A stretch of 64,000 bases of DNA from Tenacibaculum ovolyticum DSM 18103 (GCF_000430545.1 NZ_AUMF01000008.1:229995-293994); one strand, 5' to 3'. Counted from the first letter of the stretch, positions 7,068-16,297 are shown. Numbers and translations: made by a program. The notes: generated from the sequence alone by a model not told the origin.

Positions 7068-8159
7068 ATGAAGACAATAAACTTCTCGAGAACAAATAAC
7101 ACAAAGTTCTTTCGAACTCTAAACAAAAGAGTTAACACATATTTTAAAGAAAACAATATTAAACGTACAGGTAATTGGAAATTATACTCAAAAGCCATAA
7201 TCATGTTTGCCGCTTTCTTAGTTCCTTTTATATTAATTTTAACCGTAAGCATGCCACAATGGGTAATGGTTTTACTAGTAATGATTACAGGTATTGGTAT
7301 GGCTGGTGTTGGTATGAATGTAATGCACGATGCTAACCACGATTCTTTTTCAAGCAAAAACTGGTTAAATAAATTAATGGGTAGTAGTATTTACATTTTA
7401 GCAGGAAATGTATATAACTGGAAAGTACAACACAATGTACTACACCATACTTTTACAAATATTAAAGGACATGATGAAGATATTGATGCTGGTAGAATTA
7501 TCCGTTTTTCTAAACATTCAAAATGGTTACCTATACACCAATTTCAGAAATTTTACTCAATTTTCTTATACGGACTATTAACTATTAACTGGGCTATTAC
7601 TACTGATTTTAAACAAATGAGCAGTTATTTAAAACGTAAATTATCGTACGGTAAGTTCCCAAACCCGAAGGTAGAATGGACAAAGTTGGTAATTTCTAAA
7701 GTAGTGTATTACTGTTTATGGGTTATATTACCATTACTTGTTATGGATATTGCTTGGTATAAAGTTTTAATAGGCTTCTTTATAATGCACTACACAGCAG
7801 GTATGATTTTAAGTGTTGTTTTTCAATTAGCACACGTAGTACCTAATACAGAAATGCCTTTACCTGATAAAGATGGTAATTTAGAGCACACTTGGGCAGT
7901 TCATCAATTATATACTACGTCTAATTTTGCACCAAAAAACTGGTTAGTTAATTTTTATACTGGTGGATTAAATCATCAAGTTGAACACCATATTTTCCCG
8001 CATATTTCGCATGTTCATTATAATAAATTAGCGAAAATAGTAAAGGAAACGGCAGAAGAATTTAATTTGCCATACAACGAATACAAAACAATGACAAGAG
8101 CTTTTATCGAGCACTTTAAACAATTAGGTTCTTTAGGAAAAGAACCAAAACTAGCATAA
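7068..8159 (+). CDS. Membrane fatty acid desaturase
   Basis: A 363-aa di-iron membrane desaturase that introduces a double bond into an acyl chain, in the inner membrane. The three histidine boxes are complete: HDANH (87-91), HNVLHH (122-127) and HQVEHH (303-308). The HQVEHH form is typical of the front-end/linoleoyl-CoA desaturase-like group, but no cytochrome b5 domain is fused. Hydrophobic segments lie at about 43-62, 66-84, 216-232 and 234-256. The frame is open back to 6957, but the promoter box at 7040-7047 and the family's usual N-terminus support the ATG at 7068. The aminotransferase gene follows after 23 nt. Confidence 0.9.
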   Translation: MKTINFSRTNNTKFFRTLNKRVNTYFKENNIKRTGNWKLYSKAIIMFAAFLVPFILILTVSMPQWVMVLLVMITGIGMAGVGMNVMHDANHDSFSSKNWLNKLMGSSIYILAGNVYNWKVQHNVLHHTFTNIKGHDEDIDAGRIIRFSKHSKWLPIHQFQKFYSIFLYGLLTINWAITTDFKQMSSYLKRKLSYGKFPNPKVEWTKLVISKVVYYCLWVILPLLVMDIAWYKVLIGFFIMHYTAGMILSVVFQLAHVVPNTEMPLPDKDGNLEHTWAVHQLYTTSNFAPKNWLVNFYTGGLNHQVEHHIFPHISHVHYNKLAKIVKETAEEFNLPYNEYKTMTRAFIEHFKQLGSLGKEPKLA

Positions 8160-8182
8160 ACAACACACAACTTAACAACACA

Positions 8183-9370
8183 ATGTCAAACGCATTATCA
8201 AACAGAATTAACAGTTTACCTGTATCACAGACTTTAGCAATGGCTGCTAAAGCAAGAGAATTAAAACTAGCTGGAAAAGATATCATTAGCTTAAGTTTAG
8301 GAGAACCAGATTTTAATACTCCTGATTTTATTAAAGATTCAGCTATTGAAGCAATTAATCAAGATTATAATTCATACACTCCTGTTGATGGATATGTAGA
8401 GTTGAAAGAAGCTATTTGCGTAAAATTTAAACGTGATAATAATTTAAACTACGCTCCTAATCAGATTGTAGTATCAACTGGTGCAAAACAATCTATTGCT
8501 AACATCGCACAAGTTTTATTAAACCCAGGAGATGAAGTTTTATTACCTGCTCCTTATTGGGTAAGTTATTCAGCAATTGCAACTTTATGTGAAGCAAAAT
8601 TTGTTGAAATTCCTTCTTCTATTGAGAATGATTTTAAAATTACTCCAGCGCAATTAGAAGCAGCAATCACACCTAAAACAAAAATGATTTTCTTTAATTC
8701 ACCTAACAACCCAAGTGGTACTATTTATAGTGAGGCTGAATACAGAGCATTGGCTAAAGTTTTAGAAAATCACCCGAATATCTATATTTTATCTGACGAA
8801 ATATATGAACACATTAACTATGGTACAAAGCCTTTTAGTTTTGGTGCTATTGAAAGCATGTATGATCGTACAATTACTGTAAATGGTTTAGCTAAAGCAT
8901 TTGCTATGACCGGTTGGAGAATTGGTTTTATTGGTGCGCCACAATGGATTGCTAAGGCATGTACAAAAATGCAAGGACAAATTACTTCAGGAACAAACTG
9001 TATTGCACAACGTGCTGCAATTACTGCCGTTTTAGCAGAACCAAGTAAAGTTCAATACATGGTAGATGAATTTAAAACTCGTAGAGATTTAGTTTTAGAT
9101 TTATTAGGTAAAATTGATGGTTTTAAACTTAATGTACCTGAAGGTGCTTTTTATGTTTTTCCAGATATATCTGCTTTCTTTGGTAAAACCTTTAAAGGTA
9201 AAGAAATTAAGGATGCTAATGATTTTTCTATGCTTTTATTAGAAGAAGCAAATGTAGCTACCGTTACTGGTGCTGCTTTTGGAGCTCCAGATTGTATTCG
9301 TATGTCTTACGCGGCGTCAGAATTACAATTACGTGAAGCTATTAAGAGAATTAAAGAAGTATTAAGTTAA
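8183..9370 (+). CDS. Class I pyridoxal-phosphate aminotransferase (aspartate aminotransferase type)
   Basis: A 395-aa fold-type I aminotransferase. The substrate-binding SLGEPDF (38-44), NSPNNPSG (172-179), the DEIYE loop (about 205-209) and the Schiff-base lysine Lys238 in NGLAKAFAMTGWRIGF are all present. Family members mostly transfer the amino group of aspartate to 2-oxoglutarate; aromatic amino acid or prephenate use cannot be excluded from sequence alone. The gene lies 23 nt after the desaturase and ends before a long palindromic terminator. Confidence 0.92.
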   Translation: MSNALSNRINSLPVSQTLAMAAKARELKLAGKDIISLSLGEPDFNTPDFIKDSAIEAINQDYNSYTPVDGYVELKEAICVKFKRDNNLNYAPNQIVVSTGAKQSIANIAQVLLNPGDEVLLPAPYWVSYSAIATLCEAKFVEIPSSIENDFKITPAQLEAAITPKTKMIFFNSPNNPSGTIYSEAEYRALAKVLENHPNIYILSDEIYEHINYGTKPFSFGAIESMYDRTITVNGLAKAFAMTGWRIGFIGAPQWIAKACTKMQGQITSGTNCIAQRAAITAVLAEPSKVQYMVDEFKTRRDLVLDLLGKIDGFKLNVPEGAFYVFPDISAFFGKTFKGKEIKDANDFSMLLLEEANVATVTGAAFGAPDCIRMSYAASELQLREAIKRIKEVLS

Positions 9371-9390
9371 TCTTTATACGTTTTATATAT

Positions 9391-9427
9391 AAAAAGGGTA
9401 GTAATTTTAAAATTACTACCCTTTTTT
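9391..9427 (+). terminator. Terminator after the aminotransferase gene
   Basis: A perfect palindrome, AAAAAGGGTAGTAATTTT plus its complement at 9391-9426, flanked by A and T runs. Confidence 0.85.
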
Positions 9428-9502
9428 ATTTCTTTTAAGATATTTTTACAAGACTCTAACTTAGAGAAGACCGAACATTCAAAAGTTTTTACTGAACATC
9501 AA

Positions 9503-10354
9503 ATGAATATATTACTTGCTATTACTAATATACTTTTTAATCCTTTTTCTTTTTTAATTTTTATATCTTTTTCATTTAAAAAAGATTCGTATTTCTTTAC
9601 TAAAGAGGGTACAAATGTTACGAAACTGAAATTAGTACCCTATTTACTCTTCTACTCAATTTATCTAACCGCTATACTCTGTGTAACTTATCTTTTTAGT
9701 TTTTACATTGATTTTAATTTCTGGGAAGTTTTTATTCCTAAAAACTTATATATTTCATCAATTACTTGGCTAATAACAGTTGTTACTTTACGTACCTACT
9801 TAAAAGGAATGGAAGGTAATATTATGGGCTTCATATTTTTCCCCTTACTTATACTATCAATATTAACCTTAACCGCATTTAGCTTTTTTGATATATTATC
9901 TTATCCAAAACTACTAACATCAAACCTACCTATACTAAAAATAAATTTCTGGCTTAGACTACTCATACATTCATTTTGCCCTTTTTACATTATAGTTTTT
10001 CTTAATTCTAAAGAACATGAGAAAAGAGAAAAAGATGATTTTATTACACCTCTTTTAAGCAGTCTAATACTACAGTTTATGTTTTTTAGTATTAATTGGG
10101 TTATTACTTATTTATTTGGCACCCCGCTCACCTTTTCACTATTTTTTGGAGAAGGACAAACCATTGTGTACTATATACCAATGATTGGAGGTTTCTTGCT
10201 TTTCGTACTATTCTTTTTATCTAAAATAATACCTACAGAAAAAAGTAAACGATACAAACTAGAAGCCATATCCTACTATGTAACCTTTATTAACTTTGGT
10301 CTTATAATTTTAGAACTTATAAATTACCTCAACTTAATAAGTGTTTCTTTTTAA
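9503..10354 (+). CDS. Multi-pass membrane protein of unknown function
   Basis: A 283-aa very hydrophobic protein with about six to seven predicted transmembrane helices (roughly 5-23, 48-70, 87-97, 110-132, 150-170, 182-206, 222-240 and 256-278 include the candidates). The N-terminus contains NPFSFLIF. A charged cytosolic loop with KEHEKREKDD lies at about 169-179. Layout recalls the Yip1-type integral membrane proteins, but I cannot place it in a family. It is flanked by the aminotransferase terminator and by the convergent retropepsin-like gene, so it is probably monocistronic. Confidence 0.65.
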   Translation: MNILLAITNILFNPFSFLIFISFSFKKDSYFFTKEGTNVTKLKLVPYLLFYSIYLTAILCVTYLFSFYIDFNFWEVFIPKNLYISSITWLITVVTLRTYLKGMEGNIMGFIFFPLLILSILTLTAFSFFDILSYPKLLTSNLPILKINFWLRLLIHSFCPFYIIVFLNSKEHEKREKDDFITPLLSSLILQFMFFSINWVITYLFGTPLTFSLFFGEGQTIVYYIPMIGGFLLFVLFFLSKIIPTEKSKRYKLEAISYYVTFINFGLIILELINYLNLISVSF

Positions 10355-10370
10355 TAAAAAAATCTTAGAA

Positions 10371-10853
10371 TTAAAACGGAACTTTCATCATTCTTTTTCG
10401 CTTCTTTTTATTTAGTTTTTTAAGATAAAGCACCTTCTTGTCATAATCTATAAAGGCTTTTCCACTCTCTAAGATATCGGCTCCTATAATTCCATCAACT
10501 TTTTCAGCATCGTGCTGCGTTAATGCGGTATTAACATGACTCAAGTCAAACAACACCAAATCGCATTGAGCCGTTTTCCATTTGCCTATTTTTAAACTAT
10601 TACTTACCGATTTTCTTGTCTCCATATCTGTAGCTCCTGCACCAGCAGCTTTTATTTCACTTTCTTCAGATATTAATTTAAAATGTTCAATTAAATCTAA
10701 TCCAACACAAGAATTTGAAGCACCTGTATCTAAAATAAACCTCCCTTTAACTCCATTTATCTCTGCTTTTAATTCTAAATGATTCGTTACTATCTTTTTC
10801 AGCTTTATTTTAAGGTATTTCTTTTTCTTTAATATTTTTTTCAAACTTGCCAT
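10371..10853 (-). CDS. Retropepsin-like aspartic protease domain protein
   Basis: A 160-aa protein with one retroviral-type aspartic protease fold. The catalytic motif is LDTGAS (Asp42-Thr-Gly-Ala), followed by the strand GIIGADIL (about 122-129), the hydrophobic-hydrophobic-Gly motif of the family. Such single-domain proteases must dimerise to form an active site. Both ends are strongly basic (about 5-20, and the C-terminal KKKRKRMMK), which suggests binding to nucleic acid or acidic surfaces. No signal peptide is visible. It is divergent from tatD with only 34 bp between. Confidence 0.8.
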   Translation of the reverse strand: MASLKKILKKKKYLKIKLKKIVTNHLELKAEINGVKGRFILDTGASNSCVGLDLIEHFKLISEESEIKAAGAGATDMETRKSVSNSLKIGKWKTAQCDLVLFDLSHVNTALTQHDAEKVDGIIGADILESGKAFIDYDKKVLYLKKLNKKKRKRMMKVPF

Positions 10854-10859
10854 TTCTCG

Positions 10860-10867
10860 TACTTTTG
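10860..10867 (+). promoter_or_regulatory. -7 promoter box of tatD
   Basis: TACTTTTG matches TANNTTTG, 20 nt before the tatD ATG and within the narrow divergent gap. Confidence 0.6.
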
Positions 10868-10887
10868 CTTATCGTAAATATACATAA

Positions 10888-11652
10888 ATGATTACCGATA
10901 CACACACACATTTATATTCAGAAGAATTTGACCAAGATAGAGACGAAATGATGCAGCGCGCTAAAGATGCTGGAGTATCTCGTTTTTTTATACCAGCTAT
11001 AGACAGTGGATCTACAGAACGAATGCTTGACCTAGAAAAAAACTACCCTAACGACGTATTTTTAATGATGGGACTGCACCCAACCTATGTTAAGGAAAAT
11101 TACAAGGAAGAACTTGCCCATGTAAGAGAATGGATTGATAAACGTAATTTTTATGCTATTGGAGAAATAGGAATTGACTTGTATTGGGATAAAACGTTTT
11201 TAATACAACAACAAGAAGCTTTTAGAACTCAAATTCAATGGGCTAAAGAGAAGAAATTACCTATTGTAATTCATTGCCGTGAAGCTTTTGATGAAATTTT
11301 TGAAGTATTAGAAAGTGAAAAAGGAGATGACTTATTCGGTATTTTTCATTGTTTTACAGGCACTTTAGAACAAGCTAAAAAAGCCTTGTCATATAATATG
11401 AAATTAGGAATTGGTGGTGTTGCTACTTTTAAAAATGGTAAGATTAATAAATTTTTAAACGAAATAGATATTAAACATATCGTTTTAGAAACTGATGCCC
11501 CCTATTTAGCACCGACTCCTTACCGTGGAAAAAGAAATGAAAGTGCTTATGTTAGTAATGTTGTAGATAAATTAGTTGACATTTACGGTTTAACTTTCGA
11601 AGAAATTGCCGAAATTACAACACAGAACTCTAAAGATATATTTGGTGTCTAA
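10888..11652 (+). CDS. tatD: TatD family metal-dependent hydrolase (DNase)
   Basis: A 254-aa TIM-barrel metallohydrolase of the TatD family, DNases acting on single-stranded DNA ends and involved in DNA repair. Metal ligands appear as DTHTHLY (His6, His8), GEIGID (Glu near 92), IHCREAFDE, FHCFTG and ETDAPYLAP near the C-terminus. Length is normal. The ogt gene overlaps its end, so the two repair-related genes are probably translationally coupled. Confidence 0.92.
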   Translation: MITDTHTHLYSEEFDQDRDEMMQRAKDAGVSRFFIPAIDSGSTERMLDLEKNYPNDVFLMMGLHPTYVKENYKEELAHVREWIDKRNFYAIGEIGIDLYWDKTFLIQQQEAFRTQIQWAKEKKLPIVIHCREAFDEIFEVLESEKGDDLFGIFHCFTGTLEQAKKALSYNMKLGIGGVATFKNGKINKFLNEIDIKHIVLETDAPYLAPTPYRGKRNESAYVSNVVDKLVDIYGLTFEEIAEITTQNSKDIFGV

Positions 11653-12145
11653 TACACAAACTACATATTATAAAACTCCAATAGGAACCGCCAAAATTGT
11701 TGGTAATGAAAACGGAATTCAATCAGTTTCTGTTTTAGATGATGACTTCTCGACTCCGCTCGAAATAACAAAAACTAAAAATACCCCAATCTGCTTACAA
11801 AACTGTGTAACCCAATTAGAAGAATATTTTGCAGGAACGAGAACTGTTTTTGATTTAAAATTAAATCCACAAGGAACCGTATTTCAACAATCGGTTTGGA
11901 ATGAATTACTGAATATTCCTTTTGCAAAAAGCAACACTTATTTAGAACAAACAAAACAAATTGGAGACCCAAAAGCAATTAGAGCTGTTGCTTCTGCAAA
12001 TGGGAAAAACCCTATTTGGATTATTATTCCATGTCATCGAGTTATAGGCTCAAATGGATCTTTAACGGGTTATGCTGGTGGGATATGGCGAAAAAAATGG
12101 TTATTAGAACACGAAAGTGGTTGTAAACAACAAACACTATTTTAA
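11645..12145 (+). CDS. ogt: Methylated-DNA--protein-cysteine methyltransferase
   Basis: Suicidal DNA repair protein that transfers the alkyl group of O6-methylguanine to its own cysteine. The active site IIIPCHRVIG has the acceptor Cys130, followed by SLTGYAGG. The N-terminal domain TYYKTPIG is typical. I choose the GTG at 11645 (166 aa), which overlaps the tatD stop by 8 nt; the frame stays open to an ATG at 11606, deeper in tatD, giving 13 extra residues that lack family character. Residues 34-40 are encoded by a stretch resembling the REP-like repeat of 4448-4464. Confidence 0.88.
   Translation: MSNTQTTYYKTPIGTAKIVGNENGIQSVSVLDDDFSTPLEITKTKNTPICLQNCVTQLEEYFAGTRTVFDLKLNPQGTVFQQSVWNELLNIPFAKSNTYLEQTKQIGDPKAIRAVASANGKNPIWIIIPCHRVIGSNGSLTGYAGGIWRKKWLLEHESGCKQQTLF
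11748..11764 (+). repeat. REP-like repeat fragment inside ogt
   Basis: TCTCGACTCCGCTCGAA resembles the right arm of the inverted repeat at 4447-4463 (TCTCGACTGCGCTCGAA) with a single difference over 17 nt. It lies in a non-conserved stretch of the ogt coding region. Confidence 0.55.
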
Positions 12146-12319
12146 TCGCAGGGCAATAGCCTAAAAATTAATTTAACTAAGCCTGTTTAAAAAAGAAACT
12201 ATTTATATAAACAACTCGTACTCTTATATCACAATCATTCATTTTGTTATTACTAACATAGTGAAGTAGTCTATTAATTCTAATTAAGAAATTTCTTGCT
12301 TTTAGTAGCAGTGATTGAG

Positions 12320-12772
12320 TTAATTCAAATTGCGTTTTTCTATAAAAAATCGTTTTATCAAAAAGCTACATTCTTCTTCTAGCACTCCTGATACAATTTT
12401 AGTTTTTGGATGCAATTTTGTTCCCAAAACACTAAACCCTAATCTTGGTTCACTTGCACCATAAACAATTTTACCAATTTGCGTCCAATAACTAGCTCCT
12501 GCACACATTTGGCAAGGCTCTAATGTAACATAAAGCACACAGTCTTTTAAATATTTACCACCTAAAAAATCTGCAGCAGCAGTAAAAGCTTGCATTTCGG
12601 CATGTGCGGTAACATCATTTAAAAGTTCTGTTAAATTATGAGCCCTTGCAATAATTTTATCTTTAAAAACAATAACTGCTCCTACAGGAACCTCCCCTTT
12701 ATCAAAAGCTATTTGAGCTTCTCTTAAAGCCTTTTTCATAAAATAAGTATCGTCAAACGGATTTATTTCCAT
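12320..12772 (-). CDS. tadA: tRNA-specific adenosine deaminase TadA / nucleoside deaminase
   Basis: A 150-aa zinc deaminase of the CDA fold. The zinc ligands and catalytic Glu are in HAEMQ (His57, Glu59) and PCQMC (Cys87, Cys90). VPVGAVIV (28-35), LLNDVTAHAEM and the RLGFSVLGT region match TadA, which converts A34 to inosine in tRNA-Arg; guanine deaminase relatives look similar, so the substrate is likely but not certain. A perfect -7 box lies 20 nt upstream. Confidence 0.85.
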   Translation of the reverse strand: MEINPFDDTYFMKKALREAQIAFDKGEVPVGAVIVFKDKIIARAHNLTELLNDVTAHAEMQAFTAAADFLGGKYLKDCVLYVTLEPCQMCAGASYWTQIGKIVYGASEPRLGFSVLGTKLHPKTKIVSGVLEEECSFLIKRFFIEKRNLN

Positions 12773-12792
12773 GGTATTCTAAGCGTTTATTA

Positions 12793-12800
12793 CAAAAGTA
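12793..12800 (-). promoter_or_regulatory. -7 promoter box of tadA
   Basis: The minus strand reads TACTTTTG, a TANNTTTG match, 20 nt before the tadA ATG. Confidence 0.6.
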
Positions 12801-12834
12801 GCTCAAATTAGTTATTTTTACCAAAAAATACAAT

Positions 12835-13602
12835 TTGATTTCAATTAAAACAACCAATAATAAAAAAGTATATTTCGCTTCAGATCAACATTTAGGAGCA
12901 CCTACCGCTGAAGCTAGTTTCCCTAGAGAACAAAAATTTATTCGTTGGTTAAATGAAGTTAAAGAAGATGCTGAAGCTATTTTTTTACTAGGTGATTTAT
13001 TTGATTTTTGGTTTGAATATAAAACCGTTGTTCCAAAAGGATTTGTTCGAGTTTTAGGAAAACTTGCTGAAATTAAAGATAGTGGAATTCCTATTTATTT
13101 TTTTGTAGGAAATCATGATTTATGGATGAGTGATTATTTTGAAAAAGAATTAAACATTCCCATATTCCATACTCCACAAAAATTTAACATTGACGGCAAA
13201 ACACTTTTAATAGGCCATGGTGATGGTTTAGGCCCACATGACAAAGGTTATAAAAGAATGAAAAAAGTCTTTACTTTTAAACCGTTTAAATGGTTATTTC
13301 GTTGGTTACACCCAGATTTAGGAGTACGTTTAGGGCAATACATGTCGGTTAAAAATAAAATGATTTCTGGTGATGAAGATTTTAAATTTTTAGGCGAAGA
13401 TAAAGAATGGCTAGTACAGTATTGTAAACGTAAACTAGAAACAGAAGATTATGATTATTTTGTTTTTGGGCACCGCCATCTTCCTTTAGAAATTAAATTA
13501 CAAGAAAACAGTATGTATATAAACACTGGTGATTGGGTAAATTATTTTACTTATGGTGTTTTTGAAAATAAAAAATTATCTTTAAAAGAATATAATTCAT
13601 AA
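12835..13602 (+). CDS. lpxH: UDP-2,3-diacylglucosamine diphosphatase LpxH
   Basis: A 255-aa calcineurin-like phosphoesterase that hydrolyses UDP-2,3-diacylglucosamine to lipid X in lipid A synthesis, at the cytoplasmic face of the inner membrane. The metal motifs are FASDQHLG (Asp17, His19), GDLFDFW (53-59), GNHD (92-95), GHGDG (127-131) and FGHRH near 217-221. No ATG is available before the first motif; the TTG at 12835 gives the expected N-terminus, so I accept it as a non-ATG start. Its stop codon lies inside a long palindrome that also serves as terminator. Confidence 0.9.
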   Translation: MISIKTTNNKKVYFASDQHLGAPTAEASFPREQKFIRWLNEVKEDAEAIFLLGDLFDFWFEYKTVVPKGFVRVLGKLAEIKDSGIPIYFFVGNHDLWMSDYFEKELNIPIFHTPQKFNIDGKTLLIGHGDGLGPHDKGYKRMKKVFTFKPFKWLFRWLHPDLGVRLGQYMSVKNKMISGDEDFKFLGEDKEWLVQYCKRKLETEDYDYFVFGHRHLPLEIKLQENSMYINTGDWVNYFTYGVFENKKLSLKEYNS

Positions 13603-13645
13603 AAAAAAGCACCTTTAAAAAGGTGCTTTTTTTTATGAATTATAT
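13590..13645. terminator. Bidirectional terminator, 27-bp perfect inverted repeat
   Basis: Arms 13590-13616 and 13619-13645 are perfectly complementary around AA, with GCACCTTT/AAAGGTGC in the middle and eight A/T on each side. The left arm contains the last codons and the stop of lpxH. It separates lpxH from the convergent receptor gene. Confidence 0.9.
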
Positions 13646-13669
13646 GTCTCGTCCTGAAATAGTTTTACA

Positions 13670-16297
13670 TTAAAACTTAAACGTTAAACCAGCTTTAAAA
13701 ATTGTTCCGCTAAATCCAAATTGATTTACTTCCCAAGGATACTTAAAACGTCCTCCTAAATCAGTTACAACGTCACCTTTAGTATCTATTTGATCTGGAT
13801 ACACGTCAAATAAGTTATTCACTTGTGCAGTGAAAGAAATAACATCTGAGAACTCATAACCGAAAGACAAATCAGTTACAACTTTACCTCCGAATGTTTG
13901 ATCTTTACCTGCATCAACTGCATGTTGCCATGTTACTTCTCCAAAATACGTATTATTTAAATTTGCTGTAAATTTATTAAGCTTATAATTTGCTCCGAAT
14001 AAGAACTTTGTATTAGGTCTAGCGCTAATAATTCTTGACTGTTCCTTTCTATTAAAAATAGCGTTTTTATATCCTGATAATTTAGTTGGTGTTTTTACTT
14101 CTCCTTCTAATTTTGTGCTATTTATATTTAAAGCTAAATTAAGCCCTAATTTACCTGAGGCAAAATCAATATTTTTATAGTGCATTGAATAATCAAAACC
14201 TTGCGTTTTAGTATCGGCAGCATTTATAAAAAATTTAATACTCGTTACACTATTATCATCTAATACTTGTTGTACTTCAGCATTTGCATTACCATTATCA
14301 TCAACCCCGCCTATTTCACCAGAAAATACAACTCTATCTTCTACTTTAATATTATAATAATCTAACGAAATTGTAAAATCTCTAGATGCTTTTACTGTTA
14401 AACCTGCAGAGAAACTTTTAGATGTTTCAGCAAATAACGAAGCGACTCCTAACCCTTTAATTACTGGACTTACATTATTAAAAGTTCCTTGGTTTGAAAT
14501 TGTACCTTGAGAAACCAATGTTTGTACATTACTTAAATATACTTGATGTAATGATGGTGCTCTAAACCCTGTACCATATGAAGCCCTTAAAACACCTGCT
14601 TCACCTAACTTGTATCTTGAGTTTACTTTCCAAGAAGTATTACCACCAAAATCAGAATAATTCTCATAGCGAGCAGCTCCTCCTATTAGGAAGTCATCAG
14701 AAATATCCCAATCTAAAGTCGCGTACCCACCTATATTTGTTCTCGTTTCACTTAAAGCATTCCCTGGCTGTATTCCTGGAAAAGATTGTGAATGCCCTCC
14801 ATCACCAGGTATAAGTCCTTCGTAAGATTCAGCCTGACCAGCAGTTGTATCGAATTGCTCTTGACGTCCTTCTACGCCAAAACCTACACTTATTTCACCA
14901 AATGAACGACTTACATCAAAATTACCAATGATGTTACTAAAAGCATAAGCTCCTGCATCAAAAGACCTAGGGCTATTTAAACCTAAAACAGTATTAAATG
15001 TATTACCTATTGTATACCCTACAGAGTTTCTACCATAACTAGCACTTAAATCGGCATCAAATCCTCCTAAATTGAATTTGCTTCCTACCGTAAACAAAAT
15101 ATCTTTAATATCAGTTTCAAAAGTTGGTTGAAAACCTTCATAAACTCCTGTCCCATTATTAAATGGATTCTCTGCTGGACCTGTAGGTATCCCAGGAAAA
15201 CCTGGTAATCTATAAAGTGCAAAACTTTTACCTTGTCTAATATTAAATCCTCCGAAAGCATATAATTTAGTATTCTCATTTAAAGGGTACTCTCCATTAA
15301 TAAACAAATCTCCTTTTTTCATCTCTGGCTGACCTATTATCATACCCAAAGATGGATTATCTTTTGTCCATTGATTATCAATTCCAAATAAATTATCTCT
15401 ACCAGGCTCTCCTGCTCTATTTGTTTTTTCTTGGTAACTTACACCTAATGTTGAATTAAAAAAACCTCCATCTCCAAATGTAAAAGTATGATTTACATCA
15501 GCTGCTGCATTAAATCCATCTCCTTCTTTTGTTACCCCAGAACTAACATTTACTTGAGTAAAATCTACATCTTTCTTTAAAATAATGTTTATAACACCTG
15601 CAACTGCATCAGAACCATATTGAGCAGATGCTCCATCACGTAAAACTTCAACTCTTTCAATTGCCGCTGTAGGTATACTTTTCATATCGACTCCTACCTC
15701 ACCTTTTCCTGGCGTATCATTTACGTACACTAATGCACTTTGATTTTTACGTTTACCATTTACCAAAACTAAAGTTCTACTTGGTCCCAATCCTCTTAAA
15801 TCTGCTGGATCAAAATGAGCTGTACCATCAGAAACTGTTTGACTACTCGCATTATAAGAAGGTATTGCATATGTTAACATTTGATCAATACTTGTTTGCC
15901 CTGTAGCTTGTAATTCTCTTACACTTACATTATCAATAGGCACTGCTGAATCTAAAATAGTTCTAGGCTTTGAACGGTTACCTGTTAATACTATTTCATT
16001 TAATACATTACCTGCTATTAGAGTTATAGTTATATAAGAATCATTAGAGATTTTTTGCTCTACTGTAGCAAAACCTACCGAAGAAAACACTAAAGTCAGT
16101 GGTAATTTTTTCACATTCAAAACAAACTCTCCTTCCCCGTCTGTACTAACACCTTTAATTGTATTTTTTTCTAAGACATTTACAAAAGGCAGCGGAGTAC
16201 CGCTTTCATCAACAACTTTACCTTTAATTTGCTGAGAGAAAATCACAACTGTGGTTAAGAAAAAACTCAAAACAAACAACTTTAATTTTAAATTCAT
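13670..16297 (-). CDS. TonB-dependent outer membrane receptor
   Basis: An 875-aa TonB-dependent receptor. A signal peptide (1-21, ending IFSQ) is followed by a carboxypeptidase-regulatory-like domain (about 22-100, GKVVDESGTPLPFVNVLEKN), a plug domain (about 110-245, with DLRGLGPSRTLVLVNGKRK and VEVLRDGASAQYGSDAVAGV) and a 22-strand barrel ending in the aromatic GLTFKF. It imports an unknown ligand across the outer membrane with energy from TonB. No SusD-like gene, siderophore gene or regulator is next to it, so the substrate cannot be named. It is divergent from the moxR operon across 209 bp. Confidence 0.9.
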   Translation of the reverse strand: MNLKLKLFVLSFFLTTVVIFSQQIKGKVVDESGTPLPFVNVLEKNTIKGVSTDGEGEFVLNVKKLPLTLVFSSVGFATVEQKISNDSYITITLIAGNVLNEIVLTGNRSKPRTILDSAVPIDNVSVRELQATGQTSIDQMLTYAIPSYNASSQTVSDGTAHFDPADLRGLGPSRTLVLVNGKRKNQSALVYVNDTPGKGEVGVDMKSIPTAAIERVEVLRDGASAQYGSDAVAGVINIILKKDVDFTQVNVSSGVTKEGDGFNAAADVNHTFTFGDGGFFNSTLGVSYQEKTNRAGEPGRDNLFGIDNQWTKDNPSLGMIIGQPEMKKGDLFINGEYPLNENTKLYAFGGFNIRQGKSFALYRLPGFPGIPTGPAENPFNNGTGVYEGFQPTFETDIKDILFTVGSKFNLGGFDADLSASYGRNSVGYTIGNTFNTVLGLNSPRSFDAGAYAFSNIIGNFDVSRSFGEISVGFGVEGRQEQFDTTAGQAESYEGLIPGDGGHSQSFPGIQPGNALSETRTNIGGYATLDWDISDDFLIGGAARYENYSDFGGNTSWKVNSRYKLGEAGVLRASYGTGFRAPSLHQVYLSNVQTLVSQGTISNQGTFNNVSPVIKGLGVASLFAETSKSFSAGLTVKASRDFTISLDYYNIKVEDRVVFSGEIGGVDDNGNANAEVQQVLDDNSVTSIKFFINAADTKTQGFDYSMHYKNIDFASGKLGLNLALNINSTKLEGEVKTPTKLSGYKNAIFNRKEQSRIISARPNTKFLFGANYKLNKFTANLNNTYFGEVTWQHAVDAGKDQTFGGKVVTDLSFGYEFSDVISFTAQVNNLFDVYPDQIDTKGDVVTDLGGRFKYPWEVNQFGFSGTIFKAGLTFKF

